A DNA stretch of 40,511 nucleotides, taken from positions 1 through 40,511 of the forward strand of contig CACKJM010000012.1 of NCBI GenBank assembly GCA_902600475.1, read 5' to 3'. Positions within the stretch are counted from its first letter, which is position 1, and each line of letters begins with the position of its first letter. This document shows positions 17,387 to 26,625 of the stretch, one piece after another. The notes beneath the pieces are model-generated. The model was not told the origin of the DNA. It saw only the letters and a list, made by a program, of their open reading frames with translations, and ran no database searches. The translations under genes and the position numbers were made by a program. The DNA comes from an uncultured Prochlorococcus sp. (GTDB lineage Bacteria > Cyanobacteriota > Cyanobacteriia > PCC-6307 > Cyanobiaceae).

Positions 17387-18718
17387 TTAGGCTGCTTTAT
17401 CATAATTTGACATCATTCTTAGTCTTTTCAAGGCTTTTGCTTCTAATTGTCTAACTCTTTCTCTAGATACACCAATATCTTTACCTATTGCTGCAAGTGT
17501 CGATTCTTCGGTCCCATCTAAGCCGAATCTTTTTTTCATAATTTCTTGTTCTCTTTCATTTAATTGCGCAAGCCAAGTGCTCAAATGTTCTGTAAGAATC
17601 GATCGATCCATTCCCTCCATAGGATCTTCGCTATTAGGGTCTGGAATAAGTTCCCCAAGGGTGCTTCGATCTTCTTCTCCTCTTGCATGAGCATCAAGGG
17701 ATGCGCAAGGCGCACTTTGAGAAATCAAGTCTTCTAGGTCTTTTTGTTCAATTCCCATGGCCGTTGCCATTTCTAATCTGCTTGGTTGTCTGCCAAGTTT
17801 ATGAGATAAGTCTCTAGAAACTCTCCTCATCTTTGAAAGTTTTTCACTAATGTGGATTGGCAACCTTATAGTCCTAGCACTATTGTCTATAGCTCTCGTC
17901 ATTCCTTGTCTAATCCACCAATATGCATAAGTAGAAAATTTATATCCCATTTTTGGATCGAACTTGTCTACGGCTCTTTCAAGGCCAATTGTTCCTTCTT
18001 GTATTAAATCCAATAACTCTAAACCTTGGTTCTGATATTTCTTTGCTACAGATACCACTAGTCTTAGATTAGCTTCCATCATTTTGTCTCTGGCTTTTAA
18101 ACCTCTTTTTAATTGTTTCCATTCATCGTGTTTATGGCAATTTTTAAAATATCTTTCAAGGCAAAAAATTAATTTTGCAAAACTATTTTTCGATTCGCCT
18201 TCTATTTTACTAAAGTTTTCTTTACCGGCATAAATACTTTTCTCTAAATCATATCTAAAAGATTTTTCTGGATTGGCACCTTCCTCTTTATCTTTATTAC
18301 TTATGTTATCTTTGACATTAAAATCACTTTTAATAGCTAAAGCTTCAGAAAGTTCGTTGTTTTCTGTTACTGATTTGATGAGGTTTTTTAAGGTTTGAAC
18401 CTTTTTTGCTAAATCAATCTCATCTTCGCCAGTTAATAATGGAACCCTTCCAATACTAGATAAGTAATAACCAATAGAATCAGTTATGAATCGTGATGAT
18501 CTTTTTTGGTTTTGCTTTGAAGTTAATCGAGATTTTTTACTTCGAGATTCATTTCCAGTAATAGGTAACTTAGGTTCTTCTAAGTTATTGATAGAAGAAC
18601 TCTTGAAAGAGTCTGTTGAATCTGATTTTGTTTTGCGAGAATTACCCGCCGTGTTTGGTAATCTAGGCTCATCAATATTACTTGAAGAGCTCTTTGCAGA
18701 CTCCAGAGGGATCCCCAT
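17387..18718 (-). CDS. RNA polymerase sigma-70 family factor, likely group 2
   Basis: 443 residues from ATG 18718, set by an AGGAGG eight bases upstream (GTG 18721 is the rival). Region 1.2 is SIGYYLSSIGRVPLLTGE (about residue 80-97). Region 2 has LELLDLIQEGTIGLERAVDK and FSTYAYWWIRQGMTRAI (from about 236), region 3 follows, and region 4.2 is IGVSRERVRQLEAKALKRLR. Principal and group 2 factors share these, so the class rests on the short form and the opening MGIPLESAK, which I associate with picocyanobacterial alternative factors. The first 75 residues carry two copies of an EPxLPxT motif. Target promoters are unknown. Confidence 0.9.
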   Translation of the reverse strand: MGIPLESAKSSSSNIDEPRLPNTAGNSRKTKSDSTDSFKSSSINNLEEPKLPITGNESRSKKSRLTSKQNQKRSSRFITDSIGYYLSSIGRVPLLTGEDEIDLAKKVQTLKNLIKSVTENNELSEALAIKSDFNVKDNISNKDKEEGANPEKSFRYDLEKSIYAGKENFSKIEGESKNSFAKLIFCLERYFKNCHKHDEWKQLKRGLKARDKMMEANLRLVVSVAKKYQNQGLELLDLIQEGTIGLERAVDKFDPKMGYKFSTYAYWWIRQGMTRAIDNSARTIRLPIHISEKLSKMRRVSRDLSHKLGRQPSRLEMATAMGIEQKDLEDLISQSAPCASLDAHARGEEDRSTLGELIPDPNSEDPMEGMDRSILTEHLSTWLAQLNEREQEIMKKRFGLDGTEESTLAAIGKDIGVSRERVRQLEAKALKRLRMMSNYDKAA

Positions 18719-18726
18719 CACCCTGG

Positions 18727-18732
18727 CCTCCT
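18727..18732 (-). promoter_or_regulatory. ribosome binding site AGGAGG of the sigma factor gene
   Basis: Perfect AGGAGG on the minus strand, eight bases before ATG 18718 and five before GTG 18721, favouring the ATG. Confidence 0.7.
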
Positions 18733-18923
18733 AAATAGTGGATTTTTTAAAAAACTAGCACTGAAATTGAAATAAAAACTACTTTTACGTTGAAACTTTA
18801 AAGACAAAAAAAAATTATTTTATCAGAATTCCTTTAAATCAATTGATATCAATGGGTTTTATAAGAATATAAATATTTTTAAAATTTTAAGTTTTTTTTT
18901 TAAATGTTATAAAAATAAATATT

Positions 18924-21005
18924 TTATCTATTTTTTATGAGGTCAATTTGCGAACGATTATTTGCGGCATCTAATTTAGATTTTGAGTAAGAACCATCCT
19001 CTTTCATTATCCAAGAATAGTAATCATCTTTAATATAGGTTTGTAAAAGCGTATGTATTTGATTTTTTAATTCATAATCTTCTATTGGAGTAATAGCCTC
19101 TATCCTTCTATCAAGGTTTCTTCTCATCCAATCTGCACTGCCAATAAAAACTTCATGATCATTATCATTGCAAAACCAAAAAATTCTTGAGTGTTCAAGG
19201 AAATGTCCAATAATGCTTTTAACCTGAATATTTTCACTTAAATTTTTTCTTTGAGGATATAAACAACAAATACCTCTTATAATAAGATAAATTTTTACAC
19301 CTGCATTAGAAGCCAAATAAAGAAGTTTGATTATTTCCGGGTCTACTAAGGAATTCATTTTTGCGATTATTTCAGATTTTTTCCCTTCTTCTGCATTTTT
19401 AATTTCTCTTTTTATGAGAAAAACAAATTTTTCCCTCATTGATGAGGGAGAAACTAATAATTTTTTATATCGTTTTTGTTTAGAAAACCCTGATAAGTAA
19501 TTAAATAACTCAAGTAAATCTGCAGCAATATCAGGATCTGTTGAAAGTAATCCTAAATCTGTATAAAATCTCGAAGTATTAGAGTTATAATTTCCAGTCC
19601 CAATATGAAAATAATTTCTTAGTCGTCCTTTTTCTTTTCTAACTACTAAAGCAATTTTTGTATGTGTTTTAAATCCTATGATTCCATATACAACATGAAT
19701 TCCAGCTTGTTCAAGTTGTTTTGCCCATTGAATATTATTATCTTCATCAAATCTTGCTTTGAGTTCAACAAGAGTCATTACTTCTTTCCCATTTTCTGCT
19801 GCTCTCATTAGAGCCGAGATTATAGGTGAATCTTTTGAAACTCTATATAAAGTAATTTTTATAGCCATCACAAGTGGATCATCAGCTGCCCTGTTAATAA
19901 ATTCTTCAACTGAAGTTTTAAATAAATCGTATGGATGATGAAGTAGAACATTTTTTTTCCTAATTATTTTGAAAATAGAATTTATATTTTTGTTTGAAGG
20001 CAAATCTAAATTTTTTAAATCCTGGTGAGTTTTCCCAATAAGCAAATTTTCTTTTAAGTCATCTCTATTAATCTTTGTCAGCTGATTTAAATCATCAAGG
20101 CCTAATAAACTTTTGCAAAAGTATATATATTCTTCTTGTATTGAGATACTTTCAATAAGTAGTTTGAGAATGTTTTGTGGAATATCTGATTTAACTTCTA
20201 ATCTAACTACGTCTCCACCTAATCTTCTTTTCTGTAAGCTTTTTTCAACTGCTAAGAGAAGATCATCAGCTTCAAGTTCTTTTAATTCTAAATCTGCATC
20301 TCTAGTTACTCTAAAAAAAGAGTAATTTATACATTCCATTCCGTTAAATAATGCATCTATATTATTTCCAATTAAATCTTCAACACTTATGAAAAAGCGA
20401 GAACTTTCATCACTACTTTGAATGATTTCATTGGGAATTTGTATAAATCGATTAATATTTTTTGTTGGTATTTTTATTCTGACAAACTGATTTTTGGTAT
20501 CCTCTCTATCTTTAATTAAAGCTGCTATGTTAAGGCTTAAATTACTTATAAATGGGAATGGATGCGCCGGATCAACAACTAATGGTGTTAATAAAGGAAA
20601 TATAGATGAAGTGAAGAAATTATTACACCAATTTTTTTGATTTTCAGTTAGTTCCTTATAATTTTTTAAAAATACACCCTGCTTTTTTAGTTTATTATTT
20701 ATCAAATCATTTACATAGTTTTCTTGAAGATCAGTTAAATTTTTGACTTCTTTATTTATTTTTGTTAATTGCTCTTTAGGGCTAAGTCCATCAATACTTT
20801 TTTTTGTAATTCCTGCTTCAACTTGAGCTTTTAATGAAGCTACTCTTACCATATAAAATTCATCAAGATTATTGCTAAAAATAGAACAAAATTTTACTTG
20901 ATCTAGGATTTTGTACTCTTTTTCCATGCCAGTTAGGAGTACTCTTTTATTGAATTCAATCCAACTTAATTCTCTATTTATAAAAACATTAGCTTGGCTT
21001 TTCAT
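18924..21005 (-). CDS. ppk: polyphosphate kinase 1
   Basis: Reversibly adds the ATP gamma-phosphate to polyphosphate chains. 693 residues, standard PPK1 size. It opens with FINRELSWIEFNKRVL, the N-terminal domain signature. The two active-site histidines are His467 in FHIGTGNYNSNTSRFYTDLG, matching the autophosphorylated E. coli His435, and His605 in LEHSRIFWF. NNLDEFYMVRV and VELKARFDEDNN are also conserved. Phosphorus storage fits an organism of phosphate-poor water (inference). Its ATG shares one base with the stop of the upstream transporter (TAATG), suggesting coupled translation. The 202 bases after its stop, up to the sigma gene, hold no gene I can support. Confidence 0.97.
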   Translation of the reverse strand: MKSQANVFINRELSWIEFNKRVLLTGMEKEYKILDQVKFCSIFSNNLDEFYMVRVASLKAQVEAGITKKSIDGLSPKEQLTKINKEVKNLTDLQENYVNDLINNKLKKQGVFLKNYKELTENQKNWCNNFFTSSIFPLLTPLVVDPAHPFPFISNLSLNIAALIKDREDTKNQFVRIKIPTKNINRFIQIPNEIIQSSDESSRFFISVEDLIGNNIDALFNGMECINYSFFRVTRDADLELKELEADDLLLAVEKSLQKRRLGGDVVRLEVKSDIPQNILKLLIESISIQEEYIYFCKSLLGLDDLNQLTKINRDDLKENLLIGKTHQDLKNLDLPSNKNINSIFKIIRKKNVLLHHPYDLFKTSVEEFINRAADDPLVMAIKITLYRVSKDSPIISALMRAAENGKEVMTLVELKARFDEDNNIQWAKQLEQAGIHVVYGIIGFKTHTKIALVVRKEKGRLRNYFHIGTGNYNSNTSRFYTDLGLLSTDPDIAADLLELFNYLSGFSKQKRYKKLLVSPSSMREKFVFLIKREIKNAEEGKKSEIIAKMNSLVDPEIIKLLYLASNAGVKIYLIIRGICCLYPQRKNLSENIQVKSIIGHFLEHSRIFWFCNDNDHEVFIGSADWMRRNLDRRIEAITPIEDYELKNQIHTLLQTYIKDDYYSWIMKEDGSYSKSKLDAANNRSQIDLIKNR

Positions 21006-22288
21006 TAAAGAACTTTTGATTTTTGTTCGTTCAAGGAATTATTATTTTTACCCTCTGCAATAAGGTATATCATGAAAATTAAAATAATGGAACCTGCTAT
21101 AAAAGGCGATTTAGGGCCAAAACTATCATATACTCTTCCAGCCATTGCAATTCCTAAAACCCCTCCAAGACTCTGTAGGCCTTGAAGGTTACTTAGAATC
21201 GAGCCTTGCTTATCAACGTCTAATTTCTTTGATATTAATGCTCTTAAGGTAGGTGTAATTAATCCAGCCCCAACGGCTAAGAATGAGACAGCTGAATAAA
21301 TATTAATTATCGCATTTTCCTTTGGAGCAGTTATTAAAAGTGAACATGCTACAAGAATGAAGCCTGATCCAATTAGAGTTAATCTCATTTCGCCAAATTG
21401 CTTTACTAGAGGCCCAATCAGACCTCCCTGAACAATAATTGCAATAATTCCCACTAACACAAGAGTTCCGCTTGATGCTTTGGTTGTCCAGCCTAAAGAT
21501 TCTTGAAGGAAAAATATCAAGATATTGGTCAATCCAGTAAAAGCAATAAAGTAGATAAAAAAAGCTAATGATAATTTTTTAATCTTTTCTTCTTTGAAAA
21601 CTTTAAATAGCTCTTTTAAAGGGTTTTTTAAAAAAGTTTTTGATTTATTAGAGGAATTATTAGGTTTCGTTTCTGGTAAGTAAAAAAATACAAGGAGAAA
21701 ATTTATTATTGGAATGATTGAGGCTATCAAAACTGGAACAATAAAATTATTATTTGTATTTTTTGCAAAAATTACAACAAAAATATTTCCTAAGAAAAAA
21801 CTTAAACCAAAAGCCACACCAATAAGACCAAATGTCTTTGCTCTTTTTTCAGGGGTTGAAATATCTGCAAGAATGGTTGTTGCAGTAGCTGCAGTTCCCC
21901 CACTTAAGCCGTCAATGAGTCTCGCAAGGAATAATAAAAATAATGGTATTAAGGCTATTGAATTTGACCAGTTAAAAAGAACCGTAAAAGATAATATTGA
22001 TATTCCAATTATTGAGCCTGTAATACAAAAAAGAGTGACAGGCCTTCTGCCGTATTTATCACTCATAAGTCCAATAAAAGGGGACGCTGTAAATTGAGCT
22101 AGTTGATAAGTACATGATAATAATCCATATGTACTTGCTTTAGAGTCAAACAGTAAAACAAAAGAAGGTAAAATGGGCAAAAGTATACTTTCACTTAATC
22201 GATCATTTAGAAGAGTTACAAAAGCACTTAGGAGAGTAAATTTTTTATTTGGTTTCAATAAATTTTCTTTCACAATATTTACCTTCAT
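21005..22288 (-). CDS. MFS transporter, DHA1/TetA-like drug-efflux type
   Basis: 427 residues with about 12 hydrophobic segments. The cytoplasmic loop GLMSDKYGRRPVTL between helices 2 and 3 is motif A of the major facilitator superfamily (GxxxDRxGRR). LARLIDGLSGGTAATATTI and an internal Gly/Pro-rich helix 5 match the proton-coupled DHA1 efflux branch. The substrate is unknown. Its stop overlaps the ppk start by one base. A link to phosphate or polyphosphate is suggested by position only. ATG 22288 is 30 bases from the divergent cobA. Confidence 0.88.
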   Translation of the reverse strand: MKVNIVKENLLKPNKKFTLLSAFVTLLNDRLSESILLPILPSFVLLFDSKASTYGLLSCTYQLAQFTASPFIGLMSDKYGRRPVTLFCITGSIIGISILSFTVLFNWSNSIALIPLFLLFLARLIDGLSGGTAATATTILADISTPEKRAKTFGLIGVAFGLSFFLGNIFVVIFAKNTNNNFIVPVLIASIIPIINFLLVFFYLPETKPNNSSNKSKTFLKNPLKELFKVFKEEKIKKLSLAFFIYFIAFTGLTNILIFFLQESLGWTTKASSGTLVLVGIIAIIVQGGLIGPLVKQFGEMRLTLIGSGFILVACSLLITAPKENAIINIYSAVSFLAVGAGLITPTLRALISKKLDVDKQGSILSNLQGLQSLGGVLGIAMAGRVYDSFGPKSPFIAGSIILIFMIYLIAEGKNNNSLNEQKSKVL

Positions 22289-22318
22289 TGCGTTTAACTT
22301 CTACTACCATACTTGTTA

Positions 22319-23134
22319 ATGGAGATTAATGTGTCTGGTATTGTTTATTTAGTTGGAGCAGGTCCTGGAGACCCTGAGCTTTTAACTCTTAAAGCTTTAC
22401 GTTTAATAAAAAATTGTGATGCATTAGTTCATGATGCACTAATTCCAGATGAAATAATTAATGAGGCAGGAAAGAATACAGAAATTTATCATGTAGGAAA
22501 AAGAGCTGGAAAGTGTTCTGTACCTCAAGCTGAAACTAATGCTCTTATTTTGCAATTGGCTAAAGAAGGTAAGAATGTTGTAAGGCTTAAAGGGGGAGAT
22601 CCATTCGTTTTTTCTAGGGGTGGTGAAGAGGTATCGATATTAGAAAAAAGTGGAATTTCAGTTGAAATAGTACCTGGTATTACTTCTGGGATTGCTGCTC
22701 CCACATATTTTGGTATTCCACTGACTCATAGAGATGCTGCTAGTTCTGTAACTTTTGTCACTGGACATGAGCATGTAGATAAGGAAAAAAAGAGAGTGAA
22801 TTGGCGAGATTTAGCCAAATCTTCTGATAGTTTAGTTATTTTTATGGGTATAAAAAATATTGAATTTATTGTTAAAGAATTAATTTTAGGTGGTTTATGT
22901 AAGGATACAAAATGTGCTGTGATTCAAGAGGCTACTTTGAAAAATCAAAAATGTTTTATAGAGAAATTAGATAATCTCGCAGATAAAATCAAAGATAAAG
23001 AATTTTTAGCTCCATCAATTATCATTATTGGAAAAATTGTTGAATTTAAGGTCAATAACAATATAACTAAATTATCTGATGTCTATTTGCCAGATATTAA
23101 TAAAGTTCAATTATATAATAAATCCCAAAAGTAA
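22319..23134 (+). CDS. cobA: uroporphyrinogen-III C-methyltransferase
   Basis: SAM-dependent methylation of uroporphyrinogen III to precorrin-2, the branch point to cobalamin and siroheme. 271 residues from ATG 22319; a TTG two codons earlier is less likely. Hallmarks: VYLVGAGPGDPELLTLKA, LKGGDPFVFSRGGEE, VPGITSGIAAPTYFGIPLTHR and VTGHEH. It is the single-domain SUMT form, with no fused dehydrogenase/ferrochelatase (CysG) or uroporphyrinogen-III synthase domain. The last 28 bases overlap the tail of the convergent pabC-like gene. Confidence 0.94.
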   Translation: MEINVSGIVYLVGAGPGDPELLTLKALRLIKNCDALVHDALIPDEIINEAGKNTEIYHVGKRAGKCSVPQAETNALILQLAKEGKNVVRLKGGDPFVFSRGGEEVSILEKSGISVEIVPGITSGIAAPTYFGIPLTHRDAASSVTFVTGHEHVDKEKKRVNWRDLAKSSDSLVIFMGIKNIEFIVKELILGGLCKDTKCAVIQEATLKNQKCFIEKLDNLADKIKDKEFLAPSIIIIGKIVEFKVNNNITKLSDVYLPDINKVQLYNKSQK

Positions 23135-23934
23135 ATTGGATCGAATATAGGATTAAGCTTTAAATCATTAACTTGATTAATTTGTCTGCAAGATAAACTA
23201 TTTATTGCAACTATTATGTCATCATTTTGAAATTCTGGAGATATTAATTCTTCTTTTACAATTTTCAATTTTAAAGCTTTAGAAACCATAATTCCCTCTA
23301 AACAGCCGCTCTCTTTTCTTGGTGTTATCCATTGATTATTTCTTTTAATTAGAAGATTAAATGTACTTCCACAACAAAGTTCACCTGAGGTATTCAACAG
23401 GATAGAATCATTAAATGATTTTTTATTAGCCTCTGTCAAAACTTGTATTGCCTGATTATATGAAAATGTTTTGCACTTACTTATAAGACTAAATTCATTT
23501 CTTTTTTCTGTTTGACTAATAAAAACGCTTATCGGATTAAAGTTGGGTTTTATTCTATGAAACTCAAGCCATAAATTATCTAAATCTTTGGTCTCTGAAG
23601 TGCTATCAATTGTTAGTTTTCGACCCTCATTAGTTCCTCGACTATAGTTTATTCTTACTGAAGCAAATTGATCATTCTTAAGCGATAATTTTTTAATTCC
23701 ATCATTAATAATTCGTCTCAAAGTTAATTTATTTATTTTGAGATTAATATTTAAAATTTTGCTACTTTTTTCTAACCTTTTCAGATGTTCATCAAAAAGA
23801 ACAATTTTGTTTTCCTTGATCAAAATGGTTTCAAATACACCATCAGCAAACTTTAATCCTCTATTGTTAGCAGCAATAAATATTCTATCAATATCTAACC
23901 ATTGATCTTTGAACCAGCCTAATGTTTCTATCAT
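23107..23934 (-). CDS. pabC: class IV aminotransferase, probable aminodeoxychorismate lyase
   Basis: 275-residue PLP enzyme of fold type IV. Seen: NRGLKFADGVFETI (about 24-37), typical of PabC and D-amino-acid transaminases, the likely PLP lysine in KCKTFSYNQAIQVL, and the C-terminal cofactor loop CLEGIMVSKAL. PabC releases pyruvate from 4-amino-4-deoxychorismate to give p-aminobenzoate for folate. The call is supported mainly by context: its ATG overlaps the pabB stop by four bases, so the two are translationally coupled. Branched-chain or D-amino-acid aminotransferase is the alternative. Confidence 0.85.
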   Translation of the reverse strand: MIETLGWFKDQWLDIDRIFIAANNRGLKFADGVFETILIKENKIVLFDEHLKRLEKSSKILNINLKINKLTLRRIINDGIKKLSLKNDQFASVRINYSRGTNEGRKLTIDSTSETKDLDNLWLEFHRIKPNFNPISVFISQTEKRNEFSLISKCKTFSYNQAIQVLTEANKKSFNDSILLNTSGELCCGSTFNLLIKRNNQWITPRKESGCLEGIMVSKALKLKIVKEELISPEFQNDDIIVAINSLSCRQINQVNDLKLNPIFDPIYFWDLLYN

Positions 23935-25250
23935 TTTAGTGAGTCAATTAATGGTAAAAGTTTCCACTTTAGTTCATTAGTTTCCTCTTCAGGATTAGAG
24001 TCAATAACTATGCCGCAACCAGCGTATATATTGATTTTCTTGTCTTTAATTAAGAATGATCTTATGAGTATATTGCTGTCAAACTCTCCATTCCAGTCAA
24101 GCTTCAAAAATGAGCCACAGTATGGTCCGCGTTCGCATTCTTCTAATTCAAAAAGTCTCTGGCATGATCTTAATTTAGGTGCTCCAGTTATAGAGCCCCC
24201 AGGCCAACAAGCTTTTAGTAAATCAATCCAGTCCTTGTCTTTTTTTAATTTGCCTCTTATTACTGAAGTTAGATGATGAACTTTTAAGAAACTTTCAAGT
24301 TTTAATATTTCTGGAACCATAATGCTTCCAGTTTCGCAAACTTTACTTAAATCATTTCTTATAAGGTCAACGATCATGATATTTTCGGCTCTATCTTTTT
24401 CGTTCGTTATTAAATCGATAGCATTAAGCGCGTCCTGATTTAAATCTTTATCTCTGGATCTAGTTCCCTTGATAGGTCTTGATTCTACAAAATTTTTATT
24501 ATCTATTTTTATAAATCTTTCTGGCGAGGTAGATAATACCGCCTCTTTATAATTATCATTATTATTTATTATTATTCCTCCAAAGGGAGCTCTTAATTTC
24601 CTTCTTATTTTTAAATAAATATCTAGAGGACTATAGTTTTTATAAGATTCAATTTCGCATTTAGTTGTTAGGTTTGCTTGAAATAAATCCCCTAGAGAAA
24701 TTAATTTTTTCAATTTTAAAATATTTTTCTGAAATTTTTCAGCCATTTTGTCCAAATTAATTTTTGAAAAATCAAAATTTAAATTTGTTTTAATAATATT
24801 TTCTTCTTTAATAATTCTTATATTGTTGATTATTTTTTTATAATTTATAATTTCATCTGAGTTTGTGCCCTCGATAATTATTTCATTTTTTATTAGATTA
24901 CATTTAATGATTGGATCATATGATGCAATCCATAAAGTTGCCATATCAGATCGTCGCCATGGATTTTTTGGTTCTATGTATACTCCAGCTTCATAACTTA
25001 ACCATCCGATCCAAAATCCTTTTTCAATATTTTTTAAATTGTTAAAGGGATTATTAGTTTTTTTCAGGTTATTAATATCTTTTGATTGAATTATTTTTTT
25101 AGGTTTAATTCCTATTATTGACCATTCCCCATTTTCTTTACCATCACTGTCTAGCCAAGCTAATCCCTTATCTCCGAATTTTTTTGTTAAGTGATGCGCA
25201 ATCAGTGCTGGATCTATCCATTTTTTTAGAATTATTTTTTTTATTTTCAT
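23931..25250 (-). CDS. pabB: aminodeoxychorismate synthase component I
   Basis: Chorismate-utilising enzyme that amidates chorismate to aminodeoxychorismate with a PabA-type glutaminase. 439 residues. The C-terminal catalytic half has STSPERFI, the PIKGT motif (SRPIKGTRSRD) whose Lys distinguishes PabB from anthranilate synthase TrpE, DLIRNDLSKVCETGSI, GGSITGAPK and a final GCGIVIDSNPEEE. The N-terminal half is divergent, Lys/Ile/Asn-rich. No glutaminase gene is nearby, so that subunit must come from elsewhere. Four-base overlaps with both queC upstream and pabC downstream indicate one operon. Confidence 0.92.
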   Translation of the reverse strand: MKIKKIILKKWIDPALIAHHLTKKFGDKGLAWLDSDGKENGEWSIIGIKPKKIIQSKDINNLKKTNNPFNNLKNIEKGFWIGWLSYEAGVYIEPKNPWRRSDMATLWIASYDPIIKCNLIKNEIIIEGTNSDEIINYKKIINNIRIIKEENIIKTNLNFDFSKINLDKMAEKFQKNILKLKKLISLGDLFQANLTTKCEIESYKNYSPLDIYLKIRRKLRAPFGGIIINNNDNYKEAVLSTSPERFIKIDNKNFVESRPIKGTRSRDKDLNQDALNAIDLITNEKDRAENIMIVDLIRNDLSKVCETGSIMVPEILKLESFLKVHHLTSVIRGKLKKDKDWIDLLKACWPGGSITGAPKLRSCQRLFELEECERGPYCGSFLKLDWNGEFDSNILIRSFLIKDKKINIYAGCGIVIDSNPEEETNELKWKLLPLIDSLK

Positions 25251-25921
25251 TTTTTATTATTGTTATTAAGCCATTTTTCATAAGCTGCATTTCTTATTCT
25301 GCAGCTATCACACTTACCGCATGGTTTTGAATCACCCGAATAACAACTCCATGTTTTACCAAAAGGGACATGATTTTCAAAAGCTAATTTAATGATTTCC
25401 TCTTTATTCAAATCTAATAGTGGTGTCCAAAGTGTTATTGGATTATTTTCTCTTCCTCTTTTATTGGCTAAATCTGCTAATTCTTGAAATTTTTTTATAT
25501 AGTCAGGTCTACAATCTGGATAACCAGAATAATCCAGAGCATTAACTCCTAATCCTATAAAATCAGCATCTATTGCTTCGGCATAACTTAGTGCAACGGA
25601 AATAAATATAGTATTTCTCCCAGGAACATAAGTATTAGGAATTTTATTAGTTTGTACTCCTTCTATTGGAATATTTTTTTGAGTATCAGTTAATGAAGAG
25701 CCTCCCCACAAAGACAGGTCAAGCTTAATTATTTTAAATTCTTCGATATCAAAGTGTTTTGCAATTATTGATGCAGAGTTTAATTCTTTTTTATGACGTT
25801 GACCGTAGTCAAATGAAAGGCCAAAAATTTTAGCTTCGGATTTTTTTGCTATGCCAGTAACTGTAGAAGAATCTAAACCTCCAGATAATAAAACTACTAT
25901 CGATTTATTTTTAAGAGTCAT
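25247..25921 (-). CDS. queC: 7-cyano-7-deazaguanine synthase
   Basis: Converts 7-carboxy-7-deazaguanine to preQ0 with ATP and ammonia, for queuosine in tRNA. 224 residues. The PP-loop LLSGGLDSST (about 11-20), FDYGQRHKKEL, YVPGRNTIF and the zinc site with four Cys (SCYSGDSKPCGKCDSCRIR) are all present. It follows queE by six bases and overlaps pabB by four, inside a pyrG-queE-queC-pabB-pabC run. Confidence 0.96.
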   Translation of the reverse strand: MTLKNKSIVVLLSGGLDSSTVTGIAKKSEAKIFGLSFDYGQRHKKELNSASIIAKHFDIEEFKIIKLDLSLWGGSSLTDTQKNIPIEGVQTNKIPNTYVPGRNTIFISVALSYAEAIDADFIGLGVNALDYSGYPDCRPDYIKKFQELADLANKRGRENNPITLWTPLLDLNKEEIIKLAFENHVPFGKTWSCYSGDSKPCGKCDSCRIRNAAYEKWLNNNNKK

Positions 25922-25927
25922 ATGATT

Positions 25928-26599
25928 TTATTTAATTTTTAAGTATTTGTGAGTTTGAAGGCTCAATTTCCAATCGGGGTTATTCTTTACGAAATCAATA
26001 GCAAGAGAAAAACCATTCGTATTATTCCATGCTGGCTGTAAATAAAAAATTTTATCTTCTTTTTTTAAGCCATCTTCGCTTTCAGAGAGTTGATATTGTC
26101 TTAAAGTTTCTTTTTTTATTTGAATAGCAAATTCAATATCTTCTATTTCATTTATGATTATTTTGATTTCATTACAGTTTTTTAAAAAATAATCTTTTGG
26201 AGGTGAGTGTCTTTTAGGAGATAAAGTAATCCAGTCATAACTCCCTGATATCGAATTAACTCCACTTGTCTCAATATGAATTTTCATTGAGTTTTGTTCT
26301 TTTCCCATCGTCATTTTTTTTATGGCTTTGCAAAAATTATCTAAGTTATGCTGTAAAGGTTCTCCACCAGTAATAACGCAAAAAGATGCTCCTTTTTCTC
26401 TGGCAATTTTTATGCGATCTATTATTTTTTCAATTGATATAGAAGGGTGTTTTTTCTCATCCCATGAATTCTTGGTATCGCACCACGAACATCCAACTTT
26501 ACATCCAGCTAATCTTACAAAAAAAGCACTTTTTCCAGCGTGATAACCTTCACCTTGTAATGAATGAAATTGTTCGACTAAGGGTAAAAAATTTGTCAT
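25928..26599 (-). CDS. queE: 7-carboxy-7-deazaguanine synthase (radical SAM)
   Basis: Radical SAM enzyme that rearranges 6-carboxy-tetrahydropterin to 7-carboxy-7-deazaguanine. From ATG 26599 it has 223 residues; an upstream TTG at 26611 adds four. The cluster motif is CX3CX2C at Cys33, Cys37, Cys40 (AGCKVGCSWCDT), which matches QueE. LVEQFHSLQGEG precedes it and VITGGEPLQH follows; the C-terminal part carries LQPAWN. It lies 26 bases after pyrG's stop. QueD, which makes its substrate, is not in the window. Confidence 0.95.
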   Translation of the reverse strand: MTNFLPLVEQFHSLQGEGYHAGKSAFFVRLAGCKVGCSWCDTKNSWDEKKHPSISIEKIIDRIKIAREKGASFCVITGGEPLQHNLDNFCKAIKKMTMGKEQNSMKIHIETSGVNSISGSYDWITLSPKRHSPPKDYFLKNCNEIKIIINEIEDIEFAIQIKKETLRQYQLSESEDGLKKEDKIFYLQPAWNNTNGFSLAIDFVKNNPDWKLSLQTHKYLKIK

Positions 26600-26625
26600 T
26601 TTTTCATTCAAAAAAATAAAGAATA

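Noticed and set aside
18842..18853. Palindrome ATTGATATCAAT between ppk and the sigma gene
   Set aside because: A 12-base AT-rich palindrome is expected by chance; it is not repeated elsewhere in view and is not well placed for the sigma gene promoter.
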